This document shows positions 45,051-55,981 of a DNA stretch of 64,000 nucleotides, one piece after another; positions within the stretch are counted from its first letter, which is position 1, and each line of letters opens with the position of its first letter. Made by a program: the position numbers and the translations under genes. The notes beneath the pieces are model-generated. The model saw nothing but the letters and a program-made list of their open reading frames with translations, was not told the DNA's origin and made no database searches. This DNA comes from Chimonanthus salicifolius (lineage: Eukaryota; Streptophyta; Magnoliopsida; Laurales; Calycanthaceae), in NCBI GenBank assembly GCA_013350335.1, contig CM023534.1, positions 4,712,001 through 4,776,000 on the forward strand, written 5' to 3'.

Positions 45051-45972
45051 GTAAATTGTATCTGTCATTTATTCCTCAGACACAACTGGTAGGGAATGGG
45101 TGGTCAAGGTTGGACCATGAAAAAATGTAGGCAACACTTGTTGTAGCTTCAACAGAGATGATGATCAAGTGGCCTGCTTTTAGTTTTATCACCATCCATT
45201 GTTGATCAAATGGTGATAAAATTTAGCAGTCAAAGAGTTCATATTATTTAGTGTAAACCCTACCAAAATAGAGATCTCACTCAAATTATCCTCTTTGTTG
45301 GGCATTGTTAATGGTGCTTAATGAGTCAAAATTCATTTCTTATTTATACTTATTCTGCCAACTTGTGGGTCCTTTGCCATTATGGATGATTCTACTGGGT
45401 CCATGCCGAAGAAGAAATGAGAATGTGTAACCAGTGATGTTTGAGAAGCTCTCAACATTTGAATTGATGTTAAAGCATGGAAAAATTATCTTGCAATTAG
45501 AGAGTGGAAAATTGACAGCACAGTAATTTGGAGTAAGGTGTGTGATCCATAAGAATGGCTTGTTTTCAACCCATCAATCGTTGTTTCATATTTTGGTAGT
45601 CAATTAAAGGGTTTTTTTTTTTTTTTATAATGTATGGGTTGTGAATGTGTTCTTTCTTGTGTCAATTTAGTGAATTCACTTATTGATTAAGGAGAGGTTG
45701 TATATTTATTATAAGGAGTAATCTGAAAATTCATATGGGCTTCTCTGTCAATTTGTTTTGCATGTGAATTGTAGGTGAAGTGGGGGATACATTTGATTTA
45801 CGGTGAAGGGAGAGATATTTGAGGCTTGTAATTTTGGCAAAGGATTTCAAGAAAGTTTCAGAAATGAAAGAGAGAATGCAGAAGAATAGTTCCAATTCAG
45901 AAATTATTTTATTTGGTATTAATTTTAGTGGATTGTAATATTATTATTATTAATTTTTTTTTTGCAATTATT
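45051..45972. other. Downstream flank of CURT1 fragment
   Basis: Intron-like unique sequence. The third CURT1 exon expected here was not found, and no other coding motif was recognised. A T-run lies at 45611-45627. Confidence 0.4.
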
Positions 45973-45980
45973 ATCTCATG
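45973..45980. repeat. hAT target-site duplication ATCTCATG, left
   Basis: An 8-bp direct repeat, identical to 46983-46990, bounding the element between them. Confidence 0.85.
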
Positions 45981-46982
45981 TAGGGGTTATAATATCAGCT
46001 GATACATATCGTATCGGCCGATATGTATCGGTTTTTGAGGACCGAACAATATCGTCTCGGCCGTACAAAAAGGTTATCGGCTGATATGACCAATAAACGG
46101 TCAAAAATATCGGTCATCATATCGGCCGATATGTATAAAATTCGGTTTTTTAAATTTATTTTCTTTTTTTTTAAGAAAAAAACAAAAACCGATATCGCCC
46201 GATACTGCCAATATATCAGCCCATATATCGGTTCACATATCGCCCGATATTGTAATTATCGGGCTGGAAAGAGTGATTTCAAAAAAAAAATCAATACCGG
46301 TTGGGCGCTCCACATGATATCGGCGATATTATGTCCGAATATCAGCCGATATATCTACCGTTTATCGGTAAACAATATCGGCCGATATTTCTATTTATCG
46401 GTTTTACATTGGTTTTTTTTTTTTATAAATTAAAAGTAATAATATCGGTCCTGGGGCTCACAATCCATTAAATCCATTAAATTTCTGCCTCTAAGATTAA
46501 GAATTTAAAAAATTAGATGAATTTAAAATTTCTACCTCTAAGATTAGATATTTAAAAAATTTCTTTAATTAGATGTCGATCATGAATGCGAGGGTCAAAT
46601 TAAATGAAGAAGTACAATTTAAGAAATTTATCTAAATCAAGGTTGTCGAAATTGTGTGATTCAAGGATTTATGTGGTTCCCTCCAATAAAAAATTTCTTA
46701 CATACTTTTTCATAATTTTTAATTTTTTTAATCATTTCTCTTCATTTTATTGTTAATTTTAATATTAATCGTATTTGAAACTTCAATAAATAATTTGAAT
46801 ATGTATACGACCGATATTTAATGAAAAAATTACATTTTCAAGAAGCTCCAGATTTTCTGAAATTACCATAAAATTTTCGGACCAAAATGCAAATATATGG
46901 AAATATCGGAGGAGAGAGAAATTTATCGGCCGATATTTGTATATCGACTTAAATATTGGTCATGCTGATTTTTGGACCCCTG
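45981..46982. mobile_element. hAT-type non-autonomous element rich in ATATCGGCCGATAT
   Basis: A 1002-bp element with ends TAGGGGT and ACCCCTG and an exact 8-bp target duplication ATCTCATG, as in the hAT superfamily. The palindrome TATCGGCCGATA or one-base variants ('atcagctgat', 'atcggctgat', 'atcagccgat', 'atcgcccgat') occurs at least eight times, mostly within 470 bp of the left end with one near the right end. These may be transposase-binding repeats. No transposase frame is present; the 136-codon frame at 46023 is an artefact of the repeats. Confidence 0.8.
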
Positions 46983-46990
46983 ATCTCATG

Positions 46991-47247
46991 TATATGTCTG
47001 TCCAGTGAAATTGGATCAAGTACTAAGATAGCATCATGTCTCATATCTCTAATCTAATGAAAACAAGACCTAGACCATGGATCTCTCGTAAATTATCTAA
47101 ATTTGATTCAAGTTTTTCATTCATAAACAATCTAATTAAAAATCACATGAATTTCATTAAACATAGATTAATCAAACCAAACCTTGGGCCTAAACAGATT
47201 TTATACTTAAATTTTAATTCTAAAATAAATCTCACACTCTGATAGAT
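46991..47247 (-). mobile_element. Probable internal-region remnant of LTR element
   Basis: The minus strand continues from the primer site into AT-rich leader-like DNA and stops resembling a retrotransposon after some 200 bp. No gag or pol motif was found, so the element's body is gone. Confidence 0.3.
47237..47244 (-). other. Primer-binding-site core of LTR element
   Basis: On the minus strand 'tatcagag' lies three bases after the LTR's terminal CA. It matches the core of the initiator-tRNA-Met primer site TGGTATCAGAGC used by many plant LTR retrotransposons. The bases around it are diverged. Confidence 0.55.
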
Positions 47248-49170
47248 TGCCTTAGAATGTTCCAGCTATCCCAACAAATTTCATTCAATTTGAAAAACCT
47301 TAGATAAATCCCGACATGAATTTGTAATAAAATTAAACTTTTATCATCAAATTTTGAGAATTGGAAAATCATAAATCTACAACTCATCTTGATTTCATTA
47401 ATTGAAATATGAATTAATTTACAATACAATGGAATTTTGTAAAGAGAATAAAAAATTAAAAAATCCAACCTGAAATAGACCCTGTCCTTAATCTCTTCAA
47501 ATTCCACTTCTTAGCCTCTCAGCCTTGATTGCCCAGTTCGAATTGTACCTTTGGAATGGGCTGGTATATATAGAGTTTAAGAGGAGATAAATTGAGAAAT
47601 ACAAGTGGGACCCAACTTCAACCCGTGCACAACCGACTCCTTCTTTCTATCTTTCATTCCTTCCTCTTTTATTCTCTTTCTATTTCCCAGTCGGCCAGCA
47701 TCTCCTTCTCTCTAAACACCTTCCTTTTCTTTTTCATCCGTGTATTGAGAGATTTGGCCGAATCTTCTTTGTCCTCTATTTTTATCTTGCTGGGGTCGGT
47801 TCATGTCAATGGCTGAACACTCCTTTCTTTTCCTACTACAGCTGTATGCAAGAACGGCAACTCATTCCCTTCTTTCGCTGATAGCATATTTTATTTACAT
47901 TCTATTCTCTGTATATGATTGGCAGCATAGCAGACACCGTCCCTACCTTGCAAATAGATGATGCTCTGTTCATGTTTACAAGCTTGCAACTACTGCTATT
48001 ATCTTATCCCCTTCTTCTCTCCATGTCGGCCATCACTTTCTTTTCTCTGCTACACTTTCATTCAGACTTGGTTGCTTAAGTTTGGTTGCTAATTCTCAGG
48101 TCAAAACAGCCCAAGACCTTCTATGAACAACTCAGAAGCGCTGCTATGCAGTGCCTTTGTTGTTCGGGTCGAATATTGGTTATTACAATGCATTGCTCTT
48201 CAAATCTTCTTCCTGCTGGCTGTTTTTCTCAATGGGTTGCTGCCGATTAGATCTTTCTCTCTATGTTTGGCTGAGAAGATGTTGTTGTCCAAATAAGACA
48301 AGACTGCTTTTGCTGTTTGATTGATGATTGCAACTGATCTCTTTTCCCTTGACAGCTGATTGCTCTCTGCTGAATGACTTCTCATTTTCTCTGCTTTGCT
48401 TTTTGCAAGAGTGGTTGGCTCTGTTCTTTTCTTAATCACCTAGCAACGATTGGGTTGCTGCTATGTGTTTTGATACAGATCTGATCTGAAAACACTCACT
48501 GATATCGCCTCATCTCTGGGGTAACATTTCATAGAAAATTACCTTGGATTTTCTCCACATCCGAACTCCTGCCATTAAGCACTTGAAAACTGATATAAAA
48601 CTAAGAGTAAAGCTGTCTCTATAAATGGCTCTGTACTTGTTGAAGTGGATTGATGAAGGCCTGATACATTACCGTTACCCACTCCAATAGCTATGGGTTG
48701 GTCAACTCTCTCATTCATATGATCCTCAAAGTTAGTGTAATGGTCTCATACTGTAGAGTCATAAGGGGTAGACTTATCATTGCCACTGATGAATTCATGA
48801 AGTTTGAGAACACATCATCTTATTCTTCTCAAGATCTCATATCCATCTTCATATTTGCTTTCAACTAAGTGGCTGATGCTCACATTTTGCTTGCACTTTC
48901 TAATGAAACAGGCCCATCAGAGAAGGTCCACGAGAACTTGAATTAGTAGCATCTTCAAGCTTTATCTTCTAACATGGGCTTTTGCAATTGGGCTTAAGGT
49001 CTAAAATAACTCCTAATGGGTCAAGGCTTTGCATTTAAGTATGTTTTATGTCATCCTCACTTTTAAACCTGTAAAACACAAAATTATAATAATTTGATAA
49101 AATTAAACCAAATGAGATACTAACAATTATAAATTTAAAAGTAAAATATGTAATAATTCTGCACTCATCA
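47248..49170 (-). mobile_element. LTR of the 27.7-kb family, minus strand (1923 bp)
   Basis: Read on the minus strand it starts TGATGAGTGCAG and ends 'ctaaggca', giving TG...CA ends. Its length is close to that of the solo LTR (1937 bp). Shared landmarks in the same order are 'cggccgac' / 'gtcggccagcat', a TATA region ('ctctatatatacc', minus, about 47565), 'ggtacaattcgaac', and a T-rich U5. It is followed by a primer-site-like 'tatcagag'. It contains no OSCA fragment; the equivalent region is unrelated sequence with no confirmed gene piece. Confidence 0.7.
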
Positions 49171-49817
49171 ATACGCTTTCCCTGTCATCCGCTCGGGCCT
49201 ATTTCACAGCCTTCTTCCCGCCTCCACCTGCTGGCAATCCACTCATTCACCAGATCTATCGACGCCAGCTACACCTTGCTGCCACTACCTTCCTTCCATT
49301 CGCCATATACACAACCCTCTGCTTTCAGGTACTGTAGCCCCTTTCTCCTCTTCAATCCATCCTCTCCTTTTCTTCTTCCTTCACGCCATCTCCATCCCTC
49401 CTTCTGCAACAATCCCAACTCCCTGTCCTTCGCCTCCTCTGTAAACCCACAGAGCCGAGGCATCCGCCCAATCACCCCACTCATTCCCGGCCACCAATCC
49501 ATACGAACCCATTTTGGTTCAAACGTTCCTATTCAGTATTCACAAAGGTTCCCCTGAAACCCATTTACTTTATTTACCCCACAACCCTTTTGTCCACGGA
49601 TGAAAGCTCGTTTGACCCTTTGACCCTGGCTCTCATGTTGACCGAACACACCCCACATTAACTCATTCAATAACCATTATCCATTATCTCATTTGAACCC
49701 ATTTGACCAAACCATTAACCACCTCATTGACCATGTGACCTATCCATTAAAATCACCCATTACATTCTCCAATTATAACCACCTTCCTCCATTATTTAAT
49801 CTCATAGGAATTCAGAA
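49171..49817. other. C-rich stretch beside LTR
   Basis: Pyrimidine- and C-rich DNA with overlapping open frames on both strands at 49269-49557 but no motif. It may be an old gene leader or transposon end. Confidence 0.35.
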
Positions 49818-49932
49818 CCAGATAATTCCACTCACCTTTTTATTAAGCCCATCACACCAAATACCACTTTAGTTCCAGATAATTCCACTCACCTTTTTAT
49901 TAAGCCCATTACACCAAATACCACTTTAGTTC
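49818..49932. repeat. 57-bp perfect-like tandem duplication
   Basis: 'ccagataattccactcacct' to 'taccactttagtt' occurs at 49818 and again at 49875, with a single C/T difference seen. Confidence 0.95.
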
Positions 49933-50248
49933 CGATTCCAACCTTTGTTTCTTACTCATCTTTTGCTTTAGTTATTTATTTGTCTTATTTCCATCTTTTT
50001 ACCCATTTTAGTTAAAACTCCATTGCATTACAAGCTTATATCCAGCCATGATTCAAACATGTTCAACCCCATCCTACCTCTGCGTCACTTTTAATATTGA
50101 TGTAGACTGAGTAGGCCAGAGGAATTGAATACCTAGCCTCAATCTATTGCATAAGTTTGAAGTTTAATCGGGTCTGATCTTAGGGAATAAACACAGGCTC
50201 TAATCAGAATGCGCATTGGCCTGAGATAGGAGCACTGACACTTCTTAC
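49933..50248. other. Intergenic stretch
   Basis: Unique sequence in which no gene or repeat was recognised. Confidence 0.4.
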
Positions 50249-50690
50249 CAGTGTTGTCAAAGTTAGACCAAACCGGTGGTTCGACTGAAACCGCAGTGGC
50301 TGCGGTTCGATCTTGGATGGGAACTGGTTTTGGTCAAAACCATAGAAAATCGGTGAGAGTTGCGGTTTTCTACAGTTTTGAAGGTAAAAACTTCAGCCGC
50401 GGTTGAATTTTTATTTTTTTTATATATATTTTTTAAAATTTCCCTGTTCAAAATATTAAAAAATGGATATATTTGAAACATAAAAGTTTATTACCATTTC
50501 TATCACATATCTTTCACCATTTTGATATATTACTCAGAGTTTAAATGTTATTTTTAATATATATATTAATGTTATTTGTAAAAGGTGTCTTAATGTTATA
50601 TGTAATATTTATATTATATTACTATTTGACCTGCTTTAACTGGCTTTAACTGCAGTTGAATCTGGTTGAACCCAAAATGCCTCGAAGATA
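50249..50690. mobile_element. hAT-like MITE remnant starting CAGTGTTGTCAAAG
   Basis: The start CAGTGTTGTCAAAG is a common plant hAT-MITE terminus. It is followed by a 'gcggtt' / 'accgcagt' / 'ggttcga' rich segment. Related wording ('ctgctttaactggctttaa', 'gcagttgaatctggttgaac') closes the block. The mirror terminus is not intact and no 8-bp duplication was found. Confidence 0.4.
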
Positions 50691-52530
50691 GTTCGTTAGA
50701 TGGTCCATCTCTAATAACATTACTTATTACCAACTAAATTGGCTGACCACTAAAATTATCTTATTGGTCTATGCTAGACTTGGGACGAATGCCTAGATCA
50801 AGGTGTCTTGCTGGCAGATCACCAATCCAGTATTGACGAATCTGATTTGTATTCAAGCTTGATGCAATCTCTTCAGAACACGTTCTGGGCCTGAGATGGG
50901 AGTGACAACTCCGCCGTTTCCAGAGTTGGTCACAGTGTCAACAGATGAACGCATTCGCTTCTCAGCAGTTGGGCTGAATACAAACCAACTTGTATGGACC
51001 GAAACCGGATGGAAATTGCAGACTACCTGTACGAACACCAAACCTGGACCAGTCCCACATTGTTGGGCCTGTAGTAGGTTACAACAACCAGGTTCTCAAT
51101 ATTGGGATTGAGCTTCCAGCCTAAAAAACTAGTCTCATAAGTGGAGTCATCCAGTCTCTTATAAGTCCTTAGACTTGAGCTAATCAATTTTAACGGTCAA
51201 AATCACAGGATATTATCTTTTCAAGGACATCTCCAACTTTGACTCTCGAGATCAAGTAGTTATAAATTGATTTTTTCGACTAAATATTTAAATGATGATA
51301 GGTATTTAAGTATAATTTTAACATGTACATTTAATATTTTAAGTTACAAAATAAAAAAAAAAGGTTTTGAAAAATAAAAAAGTGATTTTAGAGGTGTAAA
51401 ATAATGGGTTTTAAATGGTGGGCTCAGGCTTTGACTTTTAAAGCCCGATAGAGTTTTGTACCGGCTTGGACTTTTTTCGACAAAGCTAGAATCATGAACA
51501 AGCCTAGTAGCTATGGATTGATCTTATGTTTTTTAATTTGGACTTAGTGTGGTCAAGTAAAGGTCCCAAAATGGAGCACAAGAAATGATTACCGGATTCA
51601 CTTTCTTTTCACCACCTTTCCTTTTGAGCAAACTTCTATAGATTTATTGATTTAACAACCTTCCCCTACACAGTCTCTCTCACATTAGCAAGGATTGAGC
51701 ACACCACTTGCTTTTGCTTTATATATATTTTTCTTTTTCATTTTAGATACTTAAATATTAAAAAAAATATAATGTCATTTCGCAGACTTATTTAATGTAT
51801 CAAATAATGTCATGTTGTCGTAAAATTAGATTTATTGAAAAGTTTATTTAAAAACTTTTACAAGTGAACTTAAATTTGCTTATACAAAGTTACGAATCAA
51901 TTTAAAATTTAAAATTATCATATTTAATTGGTATAAAATTCTTCAGAATTTAATGGTGAATTTCGCTAAAATTCTCCGCTACCCTAACAATCCTTAGGAC
52001 TATAAATTAAATTCGATGAATTTTCTTGGATCTTTTGCTATTTTAAGTTATGGACAAATTATTCTTGATATTAAAAAAAAAATTATACCTATGTAACTGA
52101 ATTTTATAAGTGGATCTAACCCTTCTGAAAATAGCCTCTATCAAGATATAACTAGTCCGCTAACTCAAATTTATTCTATTTATTAGTTTTAAACTAAAAG
52201 ATATATATAAATATTTTGTGAAATAATTAGATTCATTTTTCGATGAATCAAATGAAAAATAATTAATTAAAAAATTAATAAATTTATCAGTCCTCGTTTA
52301 TTTAATCTATTTATTTACTTTTACAAAATTTATACGTATACCCTATGTCTTTATATTAAAAAATTAATTTATCCATCTACTTTATGAATTAATATTACTA
52401 TTTCAAAATAAACTTATATATAAAAATTAGAATTATTTTATTTCATACCGTTGCAGAGGGTCGTCAAAAGTATCATTTATAGAGGTGCCGCAATCCGTTT
52501 CAAATTTTAAACATCGAACGGCTCTGTAGA
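50691..52530. other. Intergenic stretch upstream of MADS-box gene
   Basis: The region 50850-51180 contains 'agtcccacattgttgggcc' and 'cataagtggagtcatccagt', wording common in plant LTRs and MITEs, but no element can be bounded. An in-frame 71-codon frame at 50896 has no motif. From 51200 on it is AT-rich. Confidence 0.4.
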
Positions 52531-52532
52531 GC

Positions 52533-52538
52533 CACGTG
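52533..52538 (+). promoter_or_regulatory. G-box CACGTG in MADS promoter
   Basis: A perfect palindromic G-box about 100 bp upstream of the TATA box, the usual position for bZIP/bHLH binding. Repeated 'aacggctct' words flank it (about 52518 and 52548). Confidence 0.5.
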
Positions 52539-52631
52539 CCCCCTACAACGGCTCTTTGAGAATGCGTGCCACCTCATCGGCTTTCTAAACGCGCGTGGGA
52601 CCCACAACGCCTCACCGACTTTAATCTGCTC

Positions 52632-52640
52632 TATATATTT
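52632..52640 (+). promoter_or_regulatory. TATA box of MADS-box gene
   Basis: 'tatatattt' in a local GC-to-AT transition, about 100 bp before the ATG at 52741. Transcription would start near 52665, giving a leader of about 75 bases. Confidence 0.6.
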
Positions 52641-52740
52641 CTATTTTGTGTTTCAAGAACCAAATAAAGTCCATTCATCTTCGAGTTTAAGTTTTCAAAA
52701 TTCAAGTTTGAGAGAAGAGGAGAAAGGTTTGGATCTAGAG

Positions 52741-53151
52741 ATGGGGAGGAGGAAAATCAACATCGCGAAGATAGAAGATCGCCAGAAGCGACATGTATCT
52801 TTCAGCAAGAGGCGGATGGGGCTTTTCAAGAAAGCCTCAGAGCTTTCAACCCTATGTGATGCCGAAGTTGCTATTGTTGTCTTCTCTGCGTCGGGAAAAC
52901 CCTACATCTGTAGCGGCCCCAGCAGTGCCGAAACTGTCTTTCACCGTTACCTCGCCACAGATGATTCTTCTTCTTCCGCCAGCGAACCCCAGTCGTCGGA
53001 TTCTGCCATTTCCAACCTTGTCTTGCTTTCCAACCTTGCCACCCAAATTGAAGACGATGAGGGTCATGTCGTTCCCGAGAAGAGGACTCAAGTGGTTGAG
53101 ACTGGGAAGGGGAAGGGGATCAACGTTGAAGCCATCGACGATTTTGACTGA
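52741..53151 (+). CDS. Type I (M-alpha, AGL62-like) MADS-box factor, frame broken
   Basis: M-alpha MADS proteins are nuclear DNA-binding factors, many acting in the female gametophyte and endosperm. From ATG 52741 the protein starts MGRRKINIAKIEDRQKRHVS and continues FSKRRMGLFKKASELSTLCD and AEVAIVVFSASGKPYI, a complete SRF-like MADS domain (about residues 1-57), followed by an FHRYL segment. KR.VSFSKRR and GLFKKA.EL.TLC are intact, so DNA binding could be retained. The gene is intronless, as type I genes usually are. At residue 136 it stops at TGA after EAIDDFD. The family normally continues into a coiled coil, which is present here but one frame over (53144-53335). Removing one T from the TTTT at 53142-53145 would give one frame of about 197 residues, near the family norm. 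An upstream in-frame extension lacks an ATG, so 52741 is the start. The break may be real pseudogenisation or an assembly error. Confidence 0.88.
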   Translation: MGRRKINIAKIEDRQKRHVSFSKRRMGLFKKASELSTLCDAEVAIVVFSASGKPYICSGPSSAETVFHRYLATDDSSSSASEPQSSDSAISNLVLLSNLATQIEDDEGHVVPEKRTQVVETGKGKGINVEAIDDFD

Positions 53152-53335
53152 ATTGGAGCAACTGCAGAAACTTTTGAATAAGAAGAGGGAGATGTTACTG
53201 GCCCAGGCTAAACAATCGCTAGATGAACCATCGGCGTCTGAAGCAGATTCTGGTGAATTTGACATTGATGACGAAGAAATGATTGAGAGATCTGCTGTAC
53301 CATTGCTTCCATGGTCCTACCAGGATCCAGTGTAG
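53144..53335 (+). pseudogene. Frame-shifted C-terminal coiled coil of the MADS gene
   Basis: Starting in the frame of 53144 the sequence reads LTELEQLQKLLNKKREMLLA then QAKQSL and an acidic tail with FDIDDEEMIE, ending at TAG 53333-53335. LEQL..LL..KR...LAQA is the coiled coil expected after the MADS domain in AGL61/62-type proteins. That it is intact and open suggests the frameshift is recent or artefactual. Confidence 0.8.
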
Positions 53336-53485
53336 GCGATGGCCATTCACTGCCGGTATGGGCAGATTTTAGGGTTAGCTAGGGGGGCCATGGCCTTATG
53401 GCCCCCAAATTTTTTTTTTAATGTATTTTGTTGTTATTCCATATCTGTATTTATCTTTTCAAGAATTGTCATTGGAGGCAACTAT
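53336..53485 (+). other. 3' region of the MADS gene
   Basis: A T-rich stretch, 'aaattttttttttaatgtat' (about 53408), follows the stop and would suit a plant polyadenylation region. No canonical AATAAA is seen close by. Confidence 0.35.
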
Positions 53486-53910
53486 GATTATAAATAGAAG
53501 TTTCTATTAATGGCCTTTAAAATTAAAAATAGGGTTATTTGGCTTGCTTATTTAAAATTGAAAGTCTACTAATCTATCATTTAAATCAATCAAGAAAGCA
53601 TTTTAGTCAAAATCTGATGAGATATATTCATGTGGTTTTGCTATCTATGATAATGAATTTTTACCTTACCCACTTCGATAAAAGTTTTCTGGCCCTGAAA
53701 CTTTGATTATAAATAGATGTTTCTATTAATGGCCTTTATAATTAAACATAGTGTTATTTGGCTTGCTTATTTAAAATTGGAAGTCGACTAAGCTATCATT
53801 TAAATCAATCAAGAAAGCATTTTAGTCAAAATCTGATGAGATGCTATTCAAAATCTGAGGAGATGCTAGTCAAAATCTGATAAATATAAGTTTTCTGGAC
53901 CTGAAATTGT
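53486..53910. repeat. Two-copy tandem duplication, period ~219 bp
   Basis: 'gattataaatagaagtttct' at 53486 recurs at 53705 as 'gattataaatagatgtttct'. Both are followed by 'attaatggcctttaaaatta'-type wording, 'tcaatcaagaaagcatttta' and 'gttttctgg.cctgaaa'. The second copy has a triplicated 'tcaaaatctgatgagatgct' motif near its end. Confidence 0.9.
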
Positions 53911-54209
53911 GATACCTGTTTCTTTGATGGACTTCTTAGTTATTTTGTCTGATTTTCCCCCTTTCTCTACCAGGTTTGACTTGTTCATAGGAATAGACGA
54001 AGGACTTCTTAGATGGACTTCTTACTTCTTTGTTCTGGATTTCAACTCCAAGATATGCAATTGCTGCCTCTTTCTGTTCTCTGAACTTGCCTTCAGAACC
54101 CCAAGAGGGGGCAACCACAGCTGCATCTACAACAAATGTTTTTTTCCGATTCTTGATCGGGACTCTGACTTCCATTAGTACATTGATTCTGCTCTTTGTT
54201 ACTCTTTGT
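53911..54209. other. Unique stretch
   Basis: Open frames on both strands (for example 53909-54178 and 53936-54175) carry no domain. This may be decayed genic DNA. Confidence 0.35.
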
Positions 54210-54480
54210 TACCCTGAATTCCATAATTCGAAAAAGAATACACTCGTAATGTTTGTTAACTTGAATGATTACATTGTTCCATACATGGGAATTGTTGTAG
54301 ATAGAGATTTCAACAGGTATATAGTTTGCTGACTCACATGATTCATATTAATGTGGGAGGCCATCTGGTTCAGTAATAGAAACTGTCTTTATTGATGGGA
54401 TTGACCCAAAAGTATCCGAATTCCTACAATTCCATGGCCAACAAATGGACAGAAGATAAGATAGATGCCAAGGCCAAGGA
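54210..54480. repeat. Dispersed duplication, copy 1 (SINE-free)
   Basis: 'gtaatgtttgttaacttgaa', 'tacatgggaattgttgta', 'ttcatattaatgtgggagg' and 'attcctacaattccatggcc' occur in this order here and at 55982-56410. Here 'gtctttattgatggg' is uninterrupted, giving the empty site for the SINE in the other copy. Confidence 0.88.
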
Positions 54481-55981
54481 ACGTATATGGAATTACTTTT
54501 AATTTGGATCGGGTAGGTTTCAGGTTGGTTGTCCTCTGGCCAAGTGAACCAGGATTTATTTTGAGTTGGGTTGAATTAATTTTTTAAAGGAAACACATGA
54601 CCTGAACCCTGATTTTGATAACATGTGTCTCTGTTACTGTATTTCTAAGGCTAGAAGCCTGTAGAACCTACTATCGACAAAGAACTGAAGAATAGCTAGG
54701 AATGGTGAAATGTGTGTTCCTCCCATTTTGAGGACTATGAACATGTAAACTTATCAGCATAATTGGAGACCTTGTTATGGCCTTTGATAGGGGCAGTTAC
54801 AAATAATAACACAATCTACAATGTAATGCATTGCCGGAGTAGAAGAAAATTATTTTCTTTGCTCAAGTTGCTTGTTAGTCTGCTGGATGAACTGCTCTCT
54901 GCAGTTCACTCCATCTCCTGTAGTTTCTTTATTACTCTAATGTATCTCCTGTTGGTTTCTGGTGGTTAGGTTTTCATCTTGAAGCCCTTCCTCCTTTGCC
55001 ATCTGATGTAATTTTTTCTATGTTACTTAATATTCACTGTTAACTTTCAAAAAATAGAAAAAAAAAAAGAGACGAAAGAAGAAATGTATTGAAACAATTG
55101 CTATTCAATTGGCTATAAATGTCGCCTGAAAACCAGCCAGCTATAATCTGTAACAAAGTGAATGGAGAAGACTTTTTGGAGTAGATAGGTCAAATCTTTT
55201 TACATTAGTTTCTTTTGTTATTTTCTGTAGTGCTATTCAAAGAAAAAGAATATGATGCATGAGGACTGAAGAAGGGATGAGTCATAACTTATTGAGGACT
55301 GAAGAAGGGATGAGCAGTGTCAACTGTTTGTGGCTTGATTTGGCACCAAAGTAGAATTTCTCTCAGGCTGACTTCTGTACTGAGCTGGGGGATTCATGTT
55401 TTTCTTCTGTGTTCATGCTATGATAATATGGTAATATGGTAGGGGGTCACTTTCATTCTATGTTGCTTATTTGAGTAAATGAAGCACATCAGGTTGATTA
55501 TCATTGTACAGCCAAAAGTTTATGCAGGCACCTTATATCGGTGAGATGTGGATCCATTGGGTGATTTTCTAAGGGACTCAGAGTTGACATCAATTACAAC
55601 AGTCTTTACATGATTGCATCAATAATCCTTAGACCTCTAGTTGGTCTCTCTGCTCTAGCTATGATAAAAGCCGACTCACCCTTTTCCTAAAATTCAAAAA
55701 CAAAACAGGACCCCAATCAACAGCTGATAAGTTGATGAATTAATTACCTGTTATCTGAGTTTCAGGGTCGCCAAAATTACTTCTATTTTTGTTCACACCC
55801 TTAGCTTGTCATAGAGAAGAATGTGACTGTACTTAGCTTTGTTATCTATCTTTAAGACTTTTGGGTACTCGCATAGTTGGCAAGGTTTTTGTGAGTGTAT
55901 CATACTTTACTGCAACCACAGCTGCAGTCTTTGTTATCGCTTTTTCTCTTTGTTACAATTCCATTATGAGGTTTAAGACAA
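54481..55981. other. Intron-like or intergenic stretch
   Basis: No exon with a recognisable motif. 'ggactgaagaagggatgag' is repeated at about 55263 and 55296. Confidence 0.4.

Noticed and set aside
46023..46433. 136-codon frame
   Set aside because: It covers the CGGCCGATAT palindrome cluster; arginine- and tyrosine-rich repetitive translation is a composition effect and no transposase motif is present.
48606..48851. Protein-like stretch on the minus strand of the LTR (KLHEFISGNDKSTPYDSTV) as another captured gene
   Set aside because: It has two in-frame TGA codons in 82 codons and no family resemblance; the evidence is too weak to call.
52648..52740. N-terminal extension of the MADS protein
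   Set aside because: The extension begins at a GTG, overlaps the expected leader just after the TATA box, and the family starts at MGRRK; ATG 52741 is the better start.
52852..53265. 137-codon minus-strand frame across the MADS gene
   Set aside because: It is the antisense shadow of a well-supported MADS domain and has no motif of its own.
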